64,000 nucleotides of DNA. Source: Spirochaetaceae bacterium (lineage in GTDB: Bacteria; Spirochaetota; Spirochaetia; Treponematales; Treponemataceae). The DNA lies in NCBI GenBank assembly GCA_017622135.1, contig JAGARR010000037.1, forward strand, positions 29,156-93,155. The letters run 5' to 3'. The notes under the pieces are model-generated. The model saw only the letters and a program-made list of their open reading frames with translations. It did not search any database and had not been told where the DNA came from. A program made the translations under genes and the position numbers. Each line of letters starts with the position of its first letter. Position 1 is the first letter of the stretch. Positions 17,711-26,594 of the stretch are shown here, piece by piece.

Positions 17711-17905
17711 CTAGTAGGCGGCCGCTGCCACGTTGGCGGTGATGGTGATGCGGGCGGCGGGATGGTTCTGAGCGAGGGTCACCGGGAAGCTGGCGGAAAT
17801 CTCGCCGCCAGAGTTGTTAGCCTTGATGTGGTCAATCATATCAAGGGCCATCTCATAAAAAACTTCTCCGCATCACCAAGCGCCACAATGAGAATGCGGG
17901 AATTT
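17711..17905 (-). pseudogene. Decayed coding remnant
   Basis: On the minus strand about 60 codons end at TAG 17711: RILIVALGDAEKFF, then a frame change, then EMALDMIDHIKANNSGG and a Pro/Ala-rich tail. Codon use is coding-like but there is no start and one frameshift. The parent family is not recognised. Confidence 0.4.
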
Positions 17906-18015
17906 TGGGTCAACGCATCTTTTTTTCAGCATAAAAAATAATCCATGGTGCCACCTCCTTGTCACAAGGACTTGGATTCAGTGTACCCCATGGATTATCA
18001 ATTATCCAACAAGGC

Positions 18016-18612
18016 TTAGAGCGAGATGCTCACACCAATCTGGGGCTGCACTCCCCACTGGTTCACCCGTCCTCCATTCCAGCCTTCACCCTTGATGTGC
18101 TGGGTGCCGTAAAAATCATAGGCAATCTGGGCACGGGCAAAGATTCCCAAAGGACCCAAATTCAGCTGGCCGCCCACCGTTCCTGCAAGACCAAAATTGA
18201 TCTGTGCCCCAGCCTCGTAGAAGTCAACCTTGGAATGAACACCTACGTTCAGAGGGAAGGCAATAAAGCCCAATCTTAGAAGATTGATATCCACACCTAC
18301 AAGCAAATCCAGTCCAAGCGGAACGGAATACAGGTCAGAAACATCCGTTGTAGAAATGCCAGACCCCTTTTCCCATGAAACAGCCAGCGGATAGTAGACA
18401 GTGAGCCCCACAGCACCACCCAACAGATCATCATTCTCAGCGGTGCTGAGCTTGACACCGCCACCAATAGCCGTAGTATTCAATTCATTTCCATCTGTTC
18501 GGTCAATCACAATGGGTACAGACAAATAAAAATCGCTGGAACCGGCAAAGACAGAACCTGCGCCAACACATAACATGGAAACAAGCACAATTGAACTTAT
18601 AAGTTTTTTCAT
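18016..18612 (-). CDS. Small outer-membrane beta-barrel protein
   Basis: 198 residues with a signal peptide ending near SVFAGSS. The mature part alternates hydrophobic strands (VGLTVYYPLAVSW, LGFIAFPLNVGVHSKVDFY, LGIFARAQIAYDFYG) and ends in GVSISL. This fits an eight- to ten-stranded barrel. GGAGG lies before ATG 18612. No enzymatic motif is visible. Confidence 0.72.
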   Translation of the reverse strand: MKKLISSIVLVSMLCVGAGSVFAGSSDFYLSVPIVIDRTDGNELNTTAIGGGVKLSTAENDDLLGGAVGLTVYYPLAVSWEKGSGISTTDVSDLYSVPLGLDLLVGVDINLLRLGFIAFPLNVGVHSKVDFYEAGAQINFGLAGTVGGQLNLGPLGIFARAQIAYDFYGTQHIKGEGWNGGRVNQWGVQPQIGVSISL

Positions 18613-18777
18613 TTTTGACCTCCTTATGGTCTTTGTCTATCCTTAATAATAAGGTAAACCCCAAAAGGATACATGAAAGTTAAATTAAAATATTATGAGA
18701 GATTCCTTGCAGAATGAATTAGAAGAATCCAAAGGGAAAGGTTGGAGATGACTTCAACTAAAAATGGACCAAAAACC

Positions 18778-18805
18778 TTGTTTCCCTATGAAATTATGGT
18801 ATAAT
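18778..18805 (+). promoter_or_regulatory. Putative promoter of the chemoreceptor gene
   Basis: TTGTTT (18778-18783), 16-bp spacer, TATAAT (18800-18805). The 311-nt gap 18613-18924 holds this, a small TTGAGAA/TTCTCAA hairpin in the leader, and no gene. Confidence 0.6.
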
Positions 18806-18924
18806 GTACGATTAGGGAATATCGACAAATTTGAGAAAACTTATTCTCAAGAAAAAGGAAAGCCCACAACCGTCGCACCCTTTTTTATTACAAAATGCAA
18901 TAAATAATTTTAAGGAGTACTAAT

Positions 18925-21027
18925 ATGAAAAAGGTTTCCGTCTTGAAGAAGCTCCTCTTCCTCGTAATCAATCTGACTCTGCTTCAGTTTTCCGTCCTCA
19001 TCGTCAAGGATTGGCTCACCATCCACGAATTCACCACAGAGCAGATAGTGGCCATCGCAAACCTCAAGCACCAGTCATTCACCGATGCCATGGACAGCTA
19101 CAGCGTCACCGGTCAGATTCTGCTGGATTCGGTGCTTTCCAGCGAAGCAATTGTGGATGCCTTTGCCCGCAGGGATCGGGAGACCCTGGCCGCCATTACC
19201 ATCCCCATGTACGAGTCCATGCGGGAAAAGTACCACATTGCCCAGTTCCACTTCCACACACCGGAAATCACCACCTTCTTCCGTGCAAACAATCCCGGCT
19301 CCTACGGCGGCGACCTTTCTGCCTCCAGGGAGACGGTCAAGGCGGCGAACGCCCAGAAGAGGCTGATTGTGGGGCCGGAGATTGGCCCCAGCGGTCTGGG
19401 CTACCGGGTTGTCACTCCCGTTGCGGACAGTGCCGGCAGGCACGTCGGCTCGGTGGAATGCAGCGGCGCCATCAACACGGCCTTTCTGGAGAACCTGGCG
19501 GCATCCAGCTCGGCTCAAATTCTGGACGGCGGGCTGAACATCAGCGTCATCTCGGCAACGCTGGACGGAACCTACATCGAGACGGGAGCCAACTTCCAGG
19601 ACTTGGACGAGGAGGTTCCGCAGGAGGTTCTCGCTCGGCTGGATCAGAGCGGCGGACAGCTTGTCAGCTATGAGGGCAGAGAGGCCAAGGCATATTTCCC
19701 GCTGAACGATTATTCGGGCAAGGTCATCGGCTACACAAAATTCGTGTTCACCATAGACGACATCATCGCAGCCCAGCAAAGCTCCCTGCTGAAAACCATC
19801 CTCATCTCCGTCGCCACCATCGTGGCATTCATCGTATTCCTAACCATCTTCATACGGCTGTTTGTCACCAAGGCTATCACCGGAAGCGTGGCCGCCCTGA
19901 AGGAAATCTCCGAGGGAAGCGGCGACCTGACGGTGCGGTTGGAGGAAAAGGGCAACGACGAGATGACGGAGCTGGCCATGTACTTCAATCGGGTGATGGA
20001 AAAGATTCAGGGAACCGTGCAGTCGGTGGACTCCAGCACCGATGCCATGCGGCACGTGGGCGAGGAGCTGGCCTCCAACATGACGGAGACCGCCAGCGCC
20101 GTCTACGAAATCAGCAGCAACATAGAGGGCGTGAAAAAGCAGGCCATGTCCCAGGCGGCCAGCGTCACCCAGACGGCGGCGGCTGTGGAGGAAATCATCC
20201 GCACCATCGGCCAGCTGGACTCCATCATCGCCATACAGTCGGAGAATGTCATCCAGTCCTCATCCTCCATGGAGCTGATGTTCTCCAAGATTGCCCAGAC
20301 CACCCAGCTGCTGGAGGACAACGAGCAGGTCATCGCCTCCCTGAGCCAGGCCACCTCCAGCGGGCAGGATACAGTGGGAACCACCAACGCCATCACCCAG
20401 CAGCTCACCCAAGAATCGGGAAATCTTCTGGAGGCGAGCGCCATCATCCAACATATTGCCAGCCAGACCAACATGCTGGCCATGAACGCCGCAATCGAGG
20501 CTGCCCACGCTGGGGAGGCGGGAATGGGCTTTGCCGTTGTTGCCGACGAAATCCGAAAGCTGGCGGAGGAATCCAGCAGCCAGGGCAAGGCCATCACCGA
20601 CACCCTGAAAAAGCTTTCCGGGGACATTGACCAGCTTGCCCAGGCCGCAAAGACCGTTGACCAAAGCTTTTCTGCCATCTCAAATCTCTCCGGTCAGGTG
20701 AGCGCCAACAGCGGCGGCATCACAGCGGCCATGCACGAGCAGCGGCAGGAGGTGGAGACCACGCTGAAAACCATCCAGGACTTGAACACCATCACCGCAC
20801 AGATTCGCAGCGGCTCCAACGAGGTCTTGCAAAACGGCAACGAGATGGCACGGGAAATGCGCAACCTAGACCAGCTGACGCAGGAAATCTCCAACAGCAT
20901 GACGGAGATGGCCGCCGGTACAAGCCAAATCAACAAGGCCATTCTGGAGGTGCAGGACATCACCCAGGAAAACAAGGAGGCCATCGGGCGGCTTTCCGCC
21001 GAGGTAAAGAAGTTCAAGATACGATAG
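18925..21027 (+). CDS. Methyl-accepting chemotaxis protein
   Basis: A 700-residue transmembrane chemoreceptor. TM1 lies at about residues 8-27 and is followed by a periplasmic Cache-type ligand domain of about 255 residues. TM2 lies near 289-312, then a HAMP domain (SGDLTVRLEEKGNDEMTELA) and the long coiled-coil signalling domain. The CheA/CheW-contact tip (MLAMNAAIEAAHAGEAGMGF) is near residues 516-535. It senses small molecules and controls the flagellar motor through CheA. AAGGAG lies 7 nt before ATG 18925. No other chemotaxis gene is adjacent. The ligand is unknown. Confidence 0.95.
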   Translation: MKKVSVLKKLLFLVINLTLLQFSVLIVKDWLTIHEFTTEQIVAIANLKHQSFTDAMDSYSVTGQILLDSVLSSEAIVDAFARRDRETLAAITIPMYESMREKYHIAQFHFHTPEITTFFRANNPGSYGGDLSASRETVKAANAQKRLIVGPEIGPSGLGYRVVTPVADSAGRHVGSVECSGAINTAFLENLAASSSAQILDGGLNISVISATLDGTYIETGANFQDLDEEVPQEVLARLDQSGGQLVSYEGREAKAYFPLNDYSGKVIGYTKFVFTIDDIIAAQQSSLLKTILISVATIVAFIVFLTIFIRLFVTKAITGSVAALKEISEGSGDLTVRLEEKGNDEMTELAMYFNRVMEKIQGTVQSVDSSTDAMRHVGEELASNMTETASAVYEISSNIEGVKKQAMSQAASVTQTAAAVEEIIRTIGQLDSIIAIQSENVIQSSSSMELMFSKIAQTTQLLEDNEQVIASLSQATSSGQDTVGTTNAITQQLTQESGNLLEASAIIQHIASQTNMLAMNAAIEAAHAGEAGMGFAVVADEIRKLAEESSSQGKAITDTLKKLSGDIDQLAQAAKTVDQSFSAISNLSGQVSANSGGITAAMHEQRQEVETTLKTIQDLNTITAQIRSGSNEVLQNGNEMAREMRNLDQLTQEISNSMTEMAAGTSQINKAILEVQDITQENKEAIGRLSAEVKKFKIR

Positions 21028-21052
21028 TCACCTCACCGTGGTCAAAACAAAG

Positions 21053-21084
21053 GAGGGCTTCCATAGCGGAAGCCCTCTTCTATT
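21053..21084 (+). terminator. Terminator after the chemoreceptor
   Basis: Perfect 10-bp stem GAGGGCTTCC / GGAAGCCCTC with a 5-nt loop, followed by a T-rich stretch. Confidence 0.85.
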
Positions 21085-21162
21085 ATAGATATTGTCCAAA
21101 GTATTAGATGCTATTAGCGGTATCAGGCTCCCCGCCAAGGGGGAAACATTTAAAATAAAAAA

Positions 21163-21272
<110 letters not shown>

Positions 21273-21279
21273 AAGAATG

Positions 21280-21308
21280 AATATATCACACGGCACAAAG
21301 TTTGTAAA
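21280..21308 (-). promoter_or_regulatory. Dedicated promoter of the 5S gene
   Basis: On the minus strand TTTACA (21303-21308), 17-bp spacer, TATATT (21280-21285). The hexamer ends 7 nt before the 5S 5' end, exactly where a start site is expected. Confidence 0.75.
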
Positions 21309-21376
21309 GGGGGCTGGACGTTTTTTTTGAAAAAAAAGTGATTTTTTTTTTCGAGCGACAATCCCCACTGCAAGCG

Positions 21377-22918
21377 TCAGCCAGAATCCCGCATACAAGC
21401 CTGATTCAAGATTTCAATCAGCTCCCGGTACTCCATCCGCAGCACCTCCGGCTGCACTTGGGTCATGTATTCCTGCTCGGTATGGAAGAGGCGATCCTTG
21501 CCGGCGATGGGCATGTACAAAACCTTGTTGCGGGTGTAGTAATGCTCGATGCAGCCCTTGGGCAGGATGTAGACACGGGCGGCGGCAGCGGCGGCAAAAA
21601 TCAGGGAGGCCAGGTTCCTTATCAGGGGGATGGTGGCCGCCAGATGGGGCGGAATCAGGCTGGGCAGCAGGTGGCCCACATTGTTCACCCCCTGCAGCAC
21701 CACGGTCTTGAAGGTGTCCAGATCCTCCACCTTCTGGTGCTTGTCATACATTTCCCGAAGCTTTTCCACCAGTGCCGCCACCTCCGCAGGAACAGCAGCA
21801 CCGTCCAGTGCCCACAGCACGTTGCCCAGGTCCACCAGATAGCGCTCCAGCCGGGTGATGAGCTTTTCCAGGGTGATTCCCCGCTTGAGGCTGGCGGGGG
21901 AAAAGAGCTGGGTGTAGAAGGGCAGCTGCTTTTCCTCCTTGCGCTGGAGCCACAGGGCTGGCCGTGGGTCCTGGCACACCACATCCCGCAGCTTTCCCTT
22001 GAAAAGGGAGTCCAAGTCCCCCACAATGCGGCCGTCGGTTCCCAGCAGAGAGCAGACCTTGCAGAAGACTCCCAACTCGTCCTTGCCCCCCACATCGATG
22101 ATGCCCGTTCCAACGGAAGCGTACCAGCTGTCGGTGAGCTCCAGCAGGTGGGAGAACAGCTGCTGGTCGGTGTAGCCCTCCACGAAAATCTGGTTGTCGG
22201 AAAAGAAGAACTGCTTGTGATAGGTGTTGAAGCGGGGCAGGAAGCGGCGAAACAAGAGCTCATCCTCGGCCGAAAGCTGGTCTATGTGGGTGGGGACACG
22301 GTTCACATGGCAGACGATGACACCCATCAGGTCTTCCGGGAAACGCAGGTCGATGAAGAAGGGGGAATGGGTTATCAGGAAGAAAATCTTTCCCGGCTCC
22401 TCAGCGGCGGCCTTGCGAATCTCCTTCATAAAGAAGAGCTGGAACTGGGGGTGCAGGTGCAGCTCCGGCTCGTCAAAGATGAGGCAGTCCCCCTGGCTGT
22501 TGTAGAGGGCAATCAGAAGCTGGAGGATTTCCTTGAGGCCGTGGCACTCACCCTCCTTCAGGTTGTATTCCACACCACGGGCCTTGTTCACCACCATGGG
22601 CACAAAGCTGCCGTCCTCCCGCTCCCGAAAGGTGATGGACTTGCCGAACATGCCGGAAAGCACGGACTCTATCCGCTCCTTTACCTGCTGGTTGTTCCGC
22701 AGCACTGCCAGCACCTGATCCTCCGGGATGCGGTCAGAGCGCAGAAAGGTGACGTCCAGGTCGTAGTTGCGGAACTGGGTAGCAATCTCGTTGGCCAAAA
22801 GTGTCTTCCCGGAGCCGTTGGGCCCTACAATGAGGTTCACCTGCGTCCAGTTGCTCTTCTTGAAGGCCGCCTTTCCCCACAGGAAGGGCAGCCTCACCCT
22901 TGTTTCGATGTGGATCAT
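21377..22918 (-). CDS. OLD-family-like ATPase with TOPRIM domain
   Basis: 513 residues. The N-terminal ABC-class ATPase has Walker A GPNGSGKT at residues 32-39 and Walker B in DCLIFDEPELHLHP. The C-terminal half has TOPRIM-like hallmarks: Glu in IFVEGYTDQQL and the DxD of GDLDSLFKG. This architecture is that of OLD (overcoming lysogenisation defect) nucleases, several of which act in phage defence. ATG 22918 is chosen because TACAAT ends 6 nt upstream; the longer frame to 23029 lacks support. It is solitary, without a UvrD-like GajB partner, which fits class 1 OLD. Confidence 0.8.
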   Translation of the reverse strand: MIHIETRVRLPFLWGKAAFKKSNWTQVNLIVGPNGSGKTLLANEIATQFRNYDLDVTFLRSDRIPEDQVLAVLRNNQQVKERIESVLSGMFGKSITFREREDGSFVPMVVNKARGVEYNLKEGECHGLKEILQLLIALYNSQGDCLIFDEPELHLHPQFQLFFMKEIRKAAAEEPGKIFFLITHSPFFIDLRFPEDLMGVIVCHVNRVPTHIDQLSAEDELLFRRFLPRFNTYHKQFFFSDNQIFVEGYTDQQLFSHLLELTDSWYASVGTGIIDVGGKDELGVFCKVCSLLGTDGRIVGDLDSLFKGKLRDVVCQDPRPALWLQRKEEKQLPFYTQLFSPASLKRGITLEKLITRLERYLVDLGNVLWALDGAAVPAEVAALVEKLREMYDKHQKVEDLDTFKTVVLQGVNNVGHLLPSLIPPHLAATIPLIRNLASLIFAAAAAARVYILPKGCIEHYYTRNKVLYMPIAGKDRLFHTEQEYMTQVQPEVLRMEYRELIEILNQACMRDSG

Positions 22919-23195
22919 GAGACTATTGTACCCCACTTTTGGCCAAAAACAAAGGGGCTTGTGGAAAAAGATGGGTGGGGAGCAGGTGGTTAGGAGGCAG
23001 GAGCGAGAAACGAGGAACAAGTTCTGCACCTATTTCCTCTCCCCTACGCCACCTGTGAATCTGGTTGTTCTTTTTACCAACAATCGAATTTGCTCGGAAC
23101 TAACGTTCCTCGCTTTTCCTGCCGTGAGTTCCGTTAGGAACGAACAAATCTGCTTGTAAAAAAAATCAATTCTTTCCCCGCAAAAACGCATTTTT

Positions 23196-23224
23196 TTGTC
23201 AGATTCACACAATAATATTAGTAA
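23196..23224 (+). promoter_or_regulatory. Putative promoter of Rpn copy 1
   Basis: TTGTCA (23196-23201), 17 bp, TAGTAA. The whole 70-nt stretch before the start codon is conserved upstream of the intact copy at 25587, which supports a functional role. Confidence 0.5.
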
Positions 23225-23248
23225 AGGTCAAAACTTTCGGAGGTTCAT

Positions 23249-24306
23249 TTGAATGAAAAAACTAGCGGCGAGAACTGTACCCACAAGGATTCCCTCTTCG
23301 TGGACTACTTCTCCAAGGACCGGGACTGGAAGCAGCACTTCCTCTCCCTCTACAACGCCCTCCACGGAACCAACCTGCAGGTGTCAGACACACAGCTTGA
23401 GCGGGTGAATCTGGAACAAGTCTTGTACAAGAGCTACTACAACGACATCGCCGTGCTGGTGGACGGCCAGTTCATCCTGATGATTGAGCACCAGTCCACC
23501 ATCAACCCCAACATGCCGCTGCGTTTGCTAGAGTACGTGACCCGAATCTACGGTAACATCGTGGACTCCACGGCCAAATTCTCCCGGCATTTGGTTCCCT
23601 TGGCCAAGCCAGAATTCTACGTCTTCTACACCGGCGACCAGAAACTGCCCCCAGAAAGCTACCTCTACCTGTCCGATGCCTTCCCGAAGCAAGATACAAG
23701 TGACGAAGCTTCACTTCCGGGGGTCTTGGGGCAGGCAGCCCCCAAGCGGTGCTGGGGAAAGGGGAGGTTTTAGGAGGGGAAACCCCCCGCTTCCGAGTAG
23801 AGGGGTTGTCCCCTCCTAAAGAAATCACCCTTGAACTGAAGGTAAAAGTGTGTACAATTAAGAGTGAGCATCCAAGTCCCGTGGTGCACAGTTGCACGGA
23901 CTTGGAGCAATACGCTCAGTTCCTCCAGCTCGTCGAGGAGGCCAAGGCGGCAGGCCACGAGACCCCGCTCAAGTGGGCCATTCAGGAGGCTGTGCGCCGC
24001 AACATCTTGCGTGACTATCTTGAACGGAAGGGAGGTGAGGTTTTGAGCATTTTGATGACAGAGTACGACTACGCCACTGACATGGCAGTACTGAAGGCGG
24101 AGGCTTACGAGGATGGACTTTTCGTGGGGCGTGAGGAAGGCATCTCCATCGGGCTGGAACGAGGACGTGCCACCGGCCGTGAGGAGGGTGCCTACGAAAC
24201 CAAGCTGGAGACGGCGAGGAGTTTTCTTTCTATGGGGCTTGAACCAGAACAGGTAGCCCAAGGCACCGGTCTCTCTCTGGAGATTATCCTTCAGCTCATA
24301 GACTAG
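23249..24306 (+). pseudogene. Rpn/PDDEXK nuclease-transposase family, copy 1, disrupted
   Basis: It starts at TTG 23249 with GGAGG upstream, like the intact copy. The N-terminal nuclease half is readable (DYFSKDRDWKQHF, NDIAVLVDGQ, EHQSTINPNMPL) to about 23690. There a roughly 135-bp palindromic insertion brings a stop at 23771-23773 and shifts the frame. The C-terminal half resumes near 23826 and ends at 24306, with extra GREEG/GLERG repeats in a helical region. Proteins of this family have a PD-(D/E)XK core and were linked to recombination-promoting nuclease activity (RpnA). Confidence 0.88.
23691..23825 (+). repeat. Palindromic insertion element inside Rpn copy 1
   Basis: About 135 bp absent from the intact copy. 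It contains two hairpins: CTTGGGG...CCCCAAG, and a larger one whose arms TTTAGGAGGGGA (23769-23780) and TCCCCTCCTAAA (23809-23820) match perfectly over 12 bp, with AACCCC/GGGGTT nested inside. It encodes nothing evident. Confidence 0.75.
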
Positions 24307-24309
24307 ACA

Positions 24310-24750
24310 CTGCATCCGAGTCCCGTAGTGCACAGCTGCCACGACTTGGAGCAATACGCTCAGTTCCTCCAGCTTGTCGAGGAGGCCAAGGCGGCGGGCC
24401 ACAGGCACCCGCTCAAGTGGGCGATTCAGGAAGCTGTGCGCCGCAACATCTTGCGTGACTATCTGGAACGGAAGGGAGGTGAGGTTTTGAGCATTTTGAT
24501 GACAGAGTACGACTACGCCACTGACATGGCAGTACTGAAGGCGGAGGCCTACGAGGATGGACTTTTCGTGGGGCGTGAGGAGGGCATCTCCATCGGGCTG
24601 GAACGTGGTTTGGAGCAAGGACTGGAACGTGGTGCATACCAGAACAAACTGGAGACGGCCAGGAGCTTGCTTCTGGATGGTTTTTCCGCCGAGATGATTT
24701 CCAAGTACACTTCTCTGCCAATAGAAGCCATCCAACAACTCGTTGATTAA
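24310..24750 (+). pseudogene. Rpn/PDDEXK family, copy 2, C-terminal fragment only
   Basis: It begins abruptly after the stop of copy 1 and encodes only the helical C-terminal half (LEQYAQFLQLVEEAKAAG ... LPIEAIQQLVD). DNA identity to the intact copy is high through the stop and the following terminator. There is no promoter or start of its own. It could be translated only by read-through or reinitiation. Confidence 0.85.
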
Positions 24751-24808
24751 ATGAAGACACCAATCTGCCTCTAGCATTTGGAATAATGTGTGACTTGTAG
24801 CCTCACAA

Positions 24809-24841
24809 AAAAGCCCGCCGGACACAATCCAGCGGGCTTTT
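24809..24841. terminator. Bidirectional terminator after Rpn copy 2
   Basis: AAAAGCCCGC / GCGGGCTTTT, a 10-bp stem with a 13-nt loop, T-run on both strands. An identical structure follows the intact Rpn copy. Confidence 0.9.
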
Positions 24842-24958
24842 CTAGAATCAATCGGGGCTAGGGGTTACTCGGTAGTTTCAGCTGCACGAAGGCATCCTTG
24901 CTTTCTACTTCTTGGAGAACTCCATCACTTTCCTGCACCCCCGAATGCCCATTGCAAG

Positions 24959-24987
24959 TTTACAATACAAACACACTGTGCTAGAAT
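24959..24987 (+). promoter_or_regulatory. Promoter of small hydrophobic ORF A
   Basis: TTTACA (24959-24964), 17 bp, TAGAAT (24982-24987). The same arrangement, including ATACAAACA in the spacer, occurs for ORF C. Confidence 0.75.
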
Positions 24988-25076
24988 AAGACCATTGGAA
25001 GCGCTTGGCTTTCCTGGCGGTTCGTCTCCTCAACTCTACCCGCCCCGGTGGGAATACTGGATTGAAGGAGGCTCGC

Positions 25077-25178
25077 ATGATAGTGGAAATTATCGTTGCT
25101 GTGGTCACTTGCGCCACCAGCGTAATCAATACTATTCTTGCCGCTCTTTCCTACCTTAAAGGTAAAGACAAAGAGTAA
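25077..25178 (+). CDS. Candidate type I toxin A, 33-residue membrane peptide
   Basis: MIVEIIVAVVTCATSVINT, then ILAALSYLKGKDKE. A single hydrophobic helix with a charged tail, like Fst, Ldr or TxpA peptides that depolarise membranes. GAAGGAGG lies 5-6 nt before the ATG. Promoter, leader, ORF, hairpin and convergent antisense promoter are repeated at two further loci, and LSY(L/F)K is conserved in all three peptides although the rest diverges, which supports real coding. No homologue is known to me; toxicity is inferred from the architecture. Confidence 0.65.
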   Translation: MIVEIIVAVVTCATSVINTILAALSYLKGKDKE

Positions 25179-25260
25179 AAAAATGACCGCCAAGGACTGA
25201 AACACTTTTGGCGGTCATTGATCAACAAGGTGGAGACGACCCGGAGAGCCGAGCCTTCCT
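25177..25260 (-). ncRNA. Putative antisense antitoxin RNA A
   Basis: About 80 nt predicted from the promoter at 25267-25295 to the T-run after the shared hairpin. It overlaps the 3' end of the toxin mRNA. Transcription is inferred; the promoter and terminator are conserved in three copies. Confidence 0.55.
25182..25219 (-). terminator. Hairpin terminator shared by ORF A and its antisense RNA
   Basis: AATGACCGCCAA / TTGGCGGTCATT, a 12-bp stem. Seven A residues at 25177-25183 give a T7 run on the minus strand, so termination is strongest for the antisense RNA. Confidence 0.8.
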
Positions 25261-25266
25261 CCTTCC

Positions 25267-25295
25267 ACTGTACCACATCCCCTAGCTAAAGTCAA
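25267..25295 (-). promoter_or_regulatory. Antisense promoter A
   Basis: TTGACT (25290-25295), 17-bp spacer ending GGGGATGTGG, TACAGT (25267-25272) on the minus strand. Spacing and spacer end are the same at loci B and C. Confidence 0.75.
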
Positions 25296-25586
25296 ATCAA
25301 CTTCCATCAACTACCGCTAGAAATTACCCGCAATTTATCCCTACCTTCCAGCATCCTATGTAAAAGCCAATCACTTTATCTCCTGTGGCACCCCGCAAGC
25401 CTTTCGCTCACCCGGAAACGCTTGCCACTCACAAAAAAGCCCGCCGGATACAATCGATCAGCTGCCTTGAAAAGTTTGTTCTCAAGAAATTGTAAAAAAA
25501 ACAAACCATATTCCCGCAAAAACGCATTTTTTTGTCAGATTCACACAATAATATTAGTAAAGGTCAAAAACTTTCGGAGGTTCACT

Positions 25587-26480
25587 TTGAACGAAAAACC
25601 CATCAACGAAAATCGTACCCACAAGGATTCCCTCTTCGTGGACTACTTCTCCAAGGACCGGGACTGGAAGCAGCACTTCCTCTCCCTCTACAACGCCCTC
25701 CACGGCACAAATTTGCAGGTGGAGACCACCTCCTTGGAGCTGGTGAACCTGGAGCAGGTGCTCTACAAGAGCTACTACAACGACATCGCCGTGCTGGTGA
25801 ACGGCCAGTTCATCCTGATGATTGAGCACCAGTCCACAATCAACCCCAACATGCCGCTACGGCTTCTCGAATACATAGCCCGCATCTACGGCAACATCGT
25901 GGACTCAAAAGCCAAGTTTTCCCGGCATTTGGTTCCCTTGGCCAAGCCAGAATTCTACGTCTTCTACACCGGCGACCAGGAGCTGCCCCCAGAAAGCTAC
26001 CTCTACCTGTCCGATGCCTTCCCGAACCAGGTCCAAAACGCCGACCTCACCCTTGAACTGAAGGTAAAAGTGTGTACAATTAAGAGTGAGAGTCCGAGTC
26101 CCGTAGTGCACAGCTGCCACGACTTGGAGCAGTACGTGCAGTTCCTGGAGCTCGTCGAGGATGCCAGGGCGGCAGGCCACGAGAACCCGCTTAAATGGGC
26201 CATCCAGGAGGCTGTGCGCCGCAACATCTTGCGTGACTATCTTGAACGGAAGGGAGGTGAGGTTTTGAGCATTTTGATGACAGAGTACGACTACGCCACT
26301 GACATGGCAGTACTGAAGACGGAGGCCTACGAGGACGGACTTTTCGTGGGCCGTGAGGAGGGTGCCTATGAAAAAGCACTGGAGACGGCAAGGAGCTTGC
26401 TTCTGGATGGTTTTTCCGCTGAGATGATTTCCAAGTACACTTCTCTGCCAATAGAAGCCATCCAACAACTTGTTGATTAA
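25587..26480 (+). CDS. Rpn/PDDEXK nuclease-transposase family protein, intact copy
   Basis: 297 residues from TTG 25587, chosen because GGAGG lies 8 nt upstream and the same start is seen in copy 1. The N-terminal PD-(D/E)XK core shows Asp66 in YNDIAVLV and Glu80-x-Gln82 in IEHQ, consistent with the catalytic pattern. The C-terminal half is helical, with a GREEG segment and a conserved end (AEMISKYTSLPIEAIQQLVD). The family is multicopy in many Treponema. Related Rpn proteins nick DNA and promote RecA-independent recombination. Here it sits in a visibly rearranged region. The long frame up to 25422 is noncoding leader. Confidence 0.88.
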   Translation: MNEKPINENRTHKDSLFVDYFSKDRDWKQHFLSLYNALHGTNLQVETTSLELVNLEQVLYKSYYNDIAVLVNGQFILMIEHQSTINPNMPLRLLEYIARIYGNIVDSKAKFSRHLVPLAKPEFYVFYTGDQELPPESYLYLSDAFPNQVQNADLTLELKVKVCTIKSESPSPVVHSCHDLEQYVQFLELVEDARAAGHENPLKWAIQEAVRRNILRDYLERKGGEVLSILMTEYDYATDMAVLKTEAYEDGLFVGREEGAYEKALETARSLLLDGFSAEMISKYTSLPIEAIQQLVD

Positions 26481-26538
26481 ATGAAGACACCAATCTGCCT
26501 CTAGCATTTGGAATAATGTGTGACTTGCAGCCTCACAA

Positions 26539-26571
26539 AAAAGCCCGCCGGACACAATCCAGCGGGCTTTT
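26539..26571. terminator. Bidirectional terminator between Rpn and lipoprotein
   Basis: Same 10-bp AAAAGCCCGC / GCGGGCTTTT stem as at 24809-24841. It serves the plus-strand Rpn gene and the minus-strand lipoprotein converging on it. Confidence 0.9.
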
Positions 26572-26594
26572 CTAGAACCAATCGGGGTTAGGGA

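Noticed and set aside
21338..22993. A 551-codon plus-strand frame opposite the ATPase gene
   Set aside because: The minus strand encodes clear Walker and TOPRIM motifs; the plus frame has no ribosome-binding site and no recognisable domain.
23770..24825. A 351-codon minus-strand frame across Rpn copies 1 and 2
   Set aside because: It is internally repeated only because the Rpn DNA beneath it is duplicated. No start signal, and it crosses the terminator.
24905..25129. Minus-strand 74-codon frame opposite small ORF A
   Set aside because: It crosses the sense promoter and leader. Conservation among the three loci follows RNA elements and the plus-strand peptide, not this frame.
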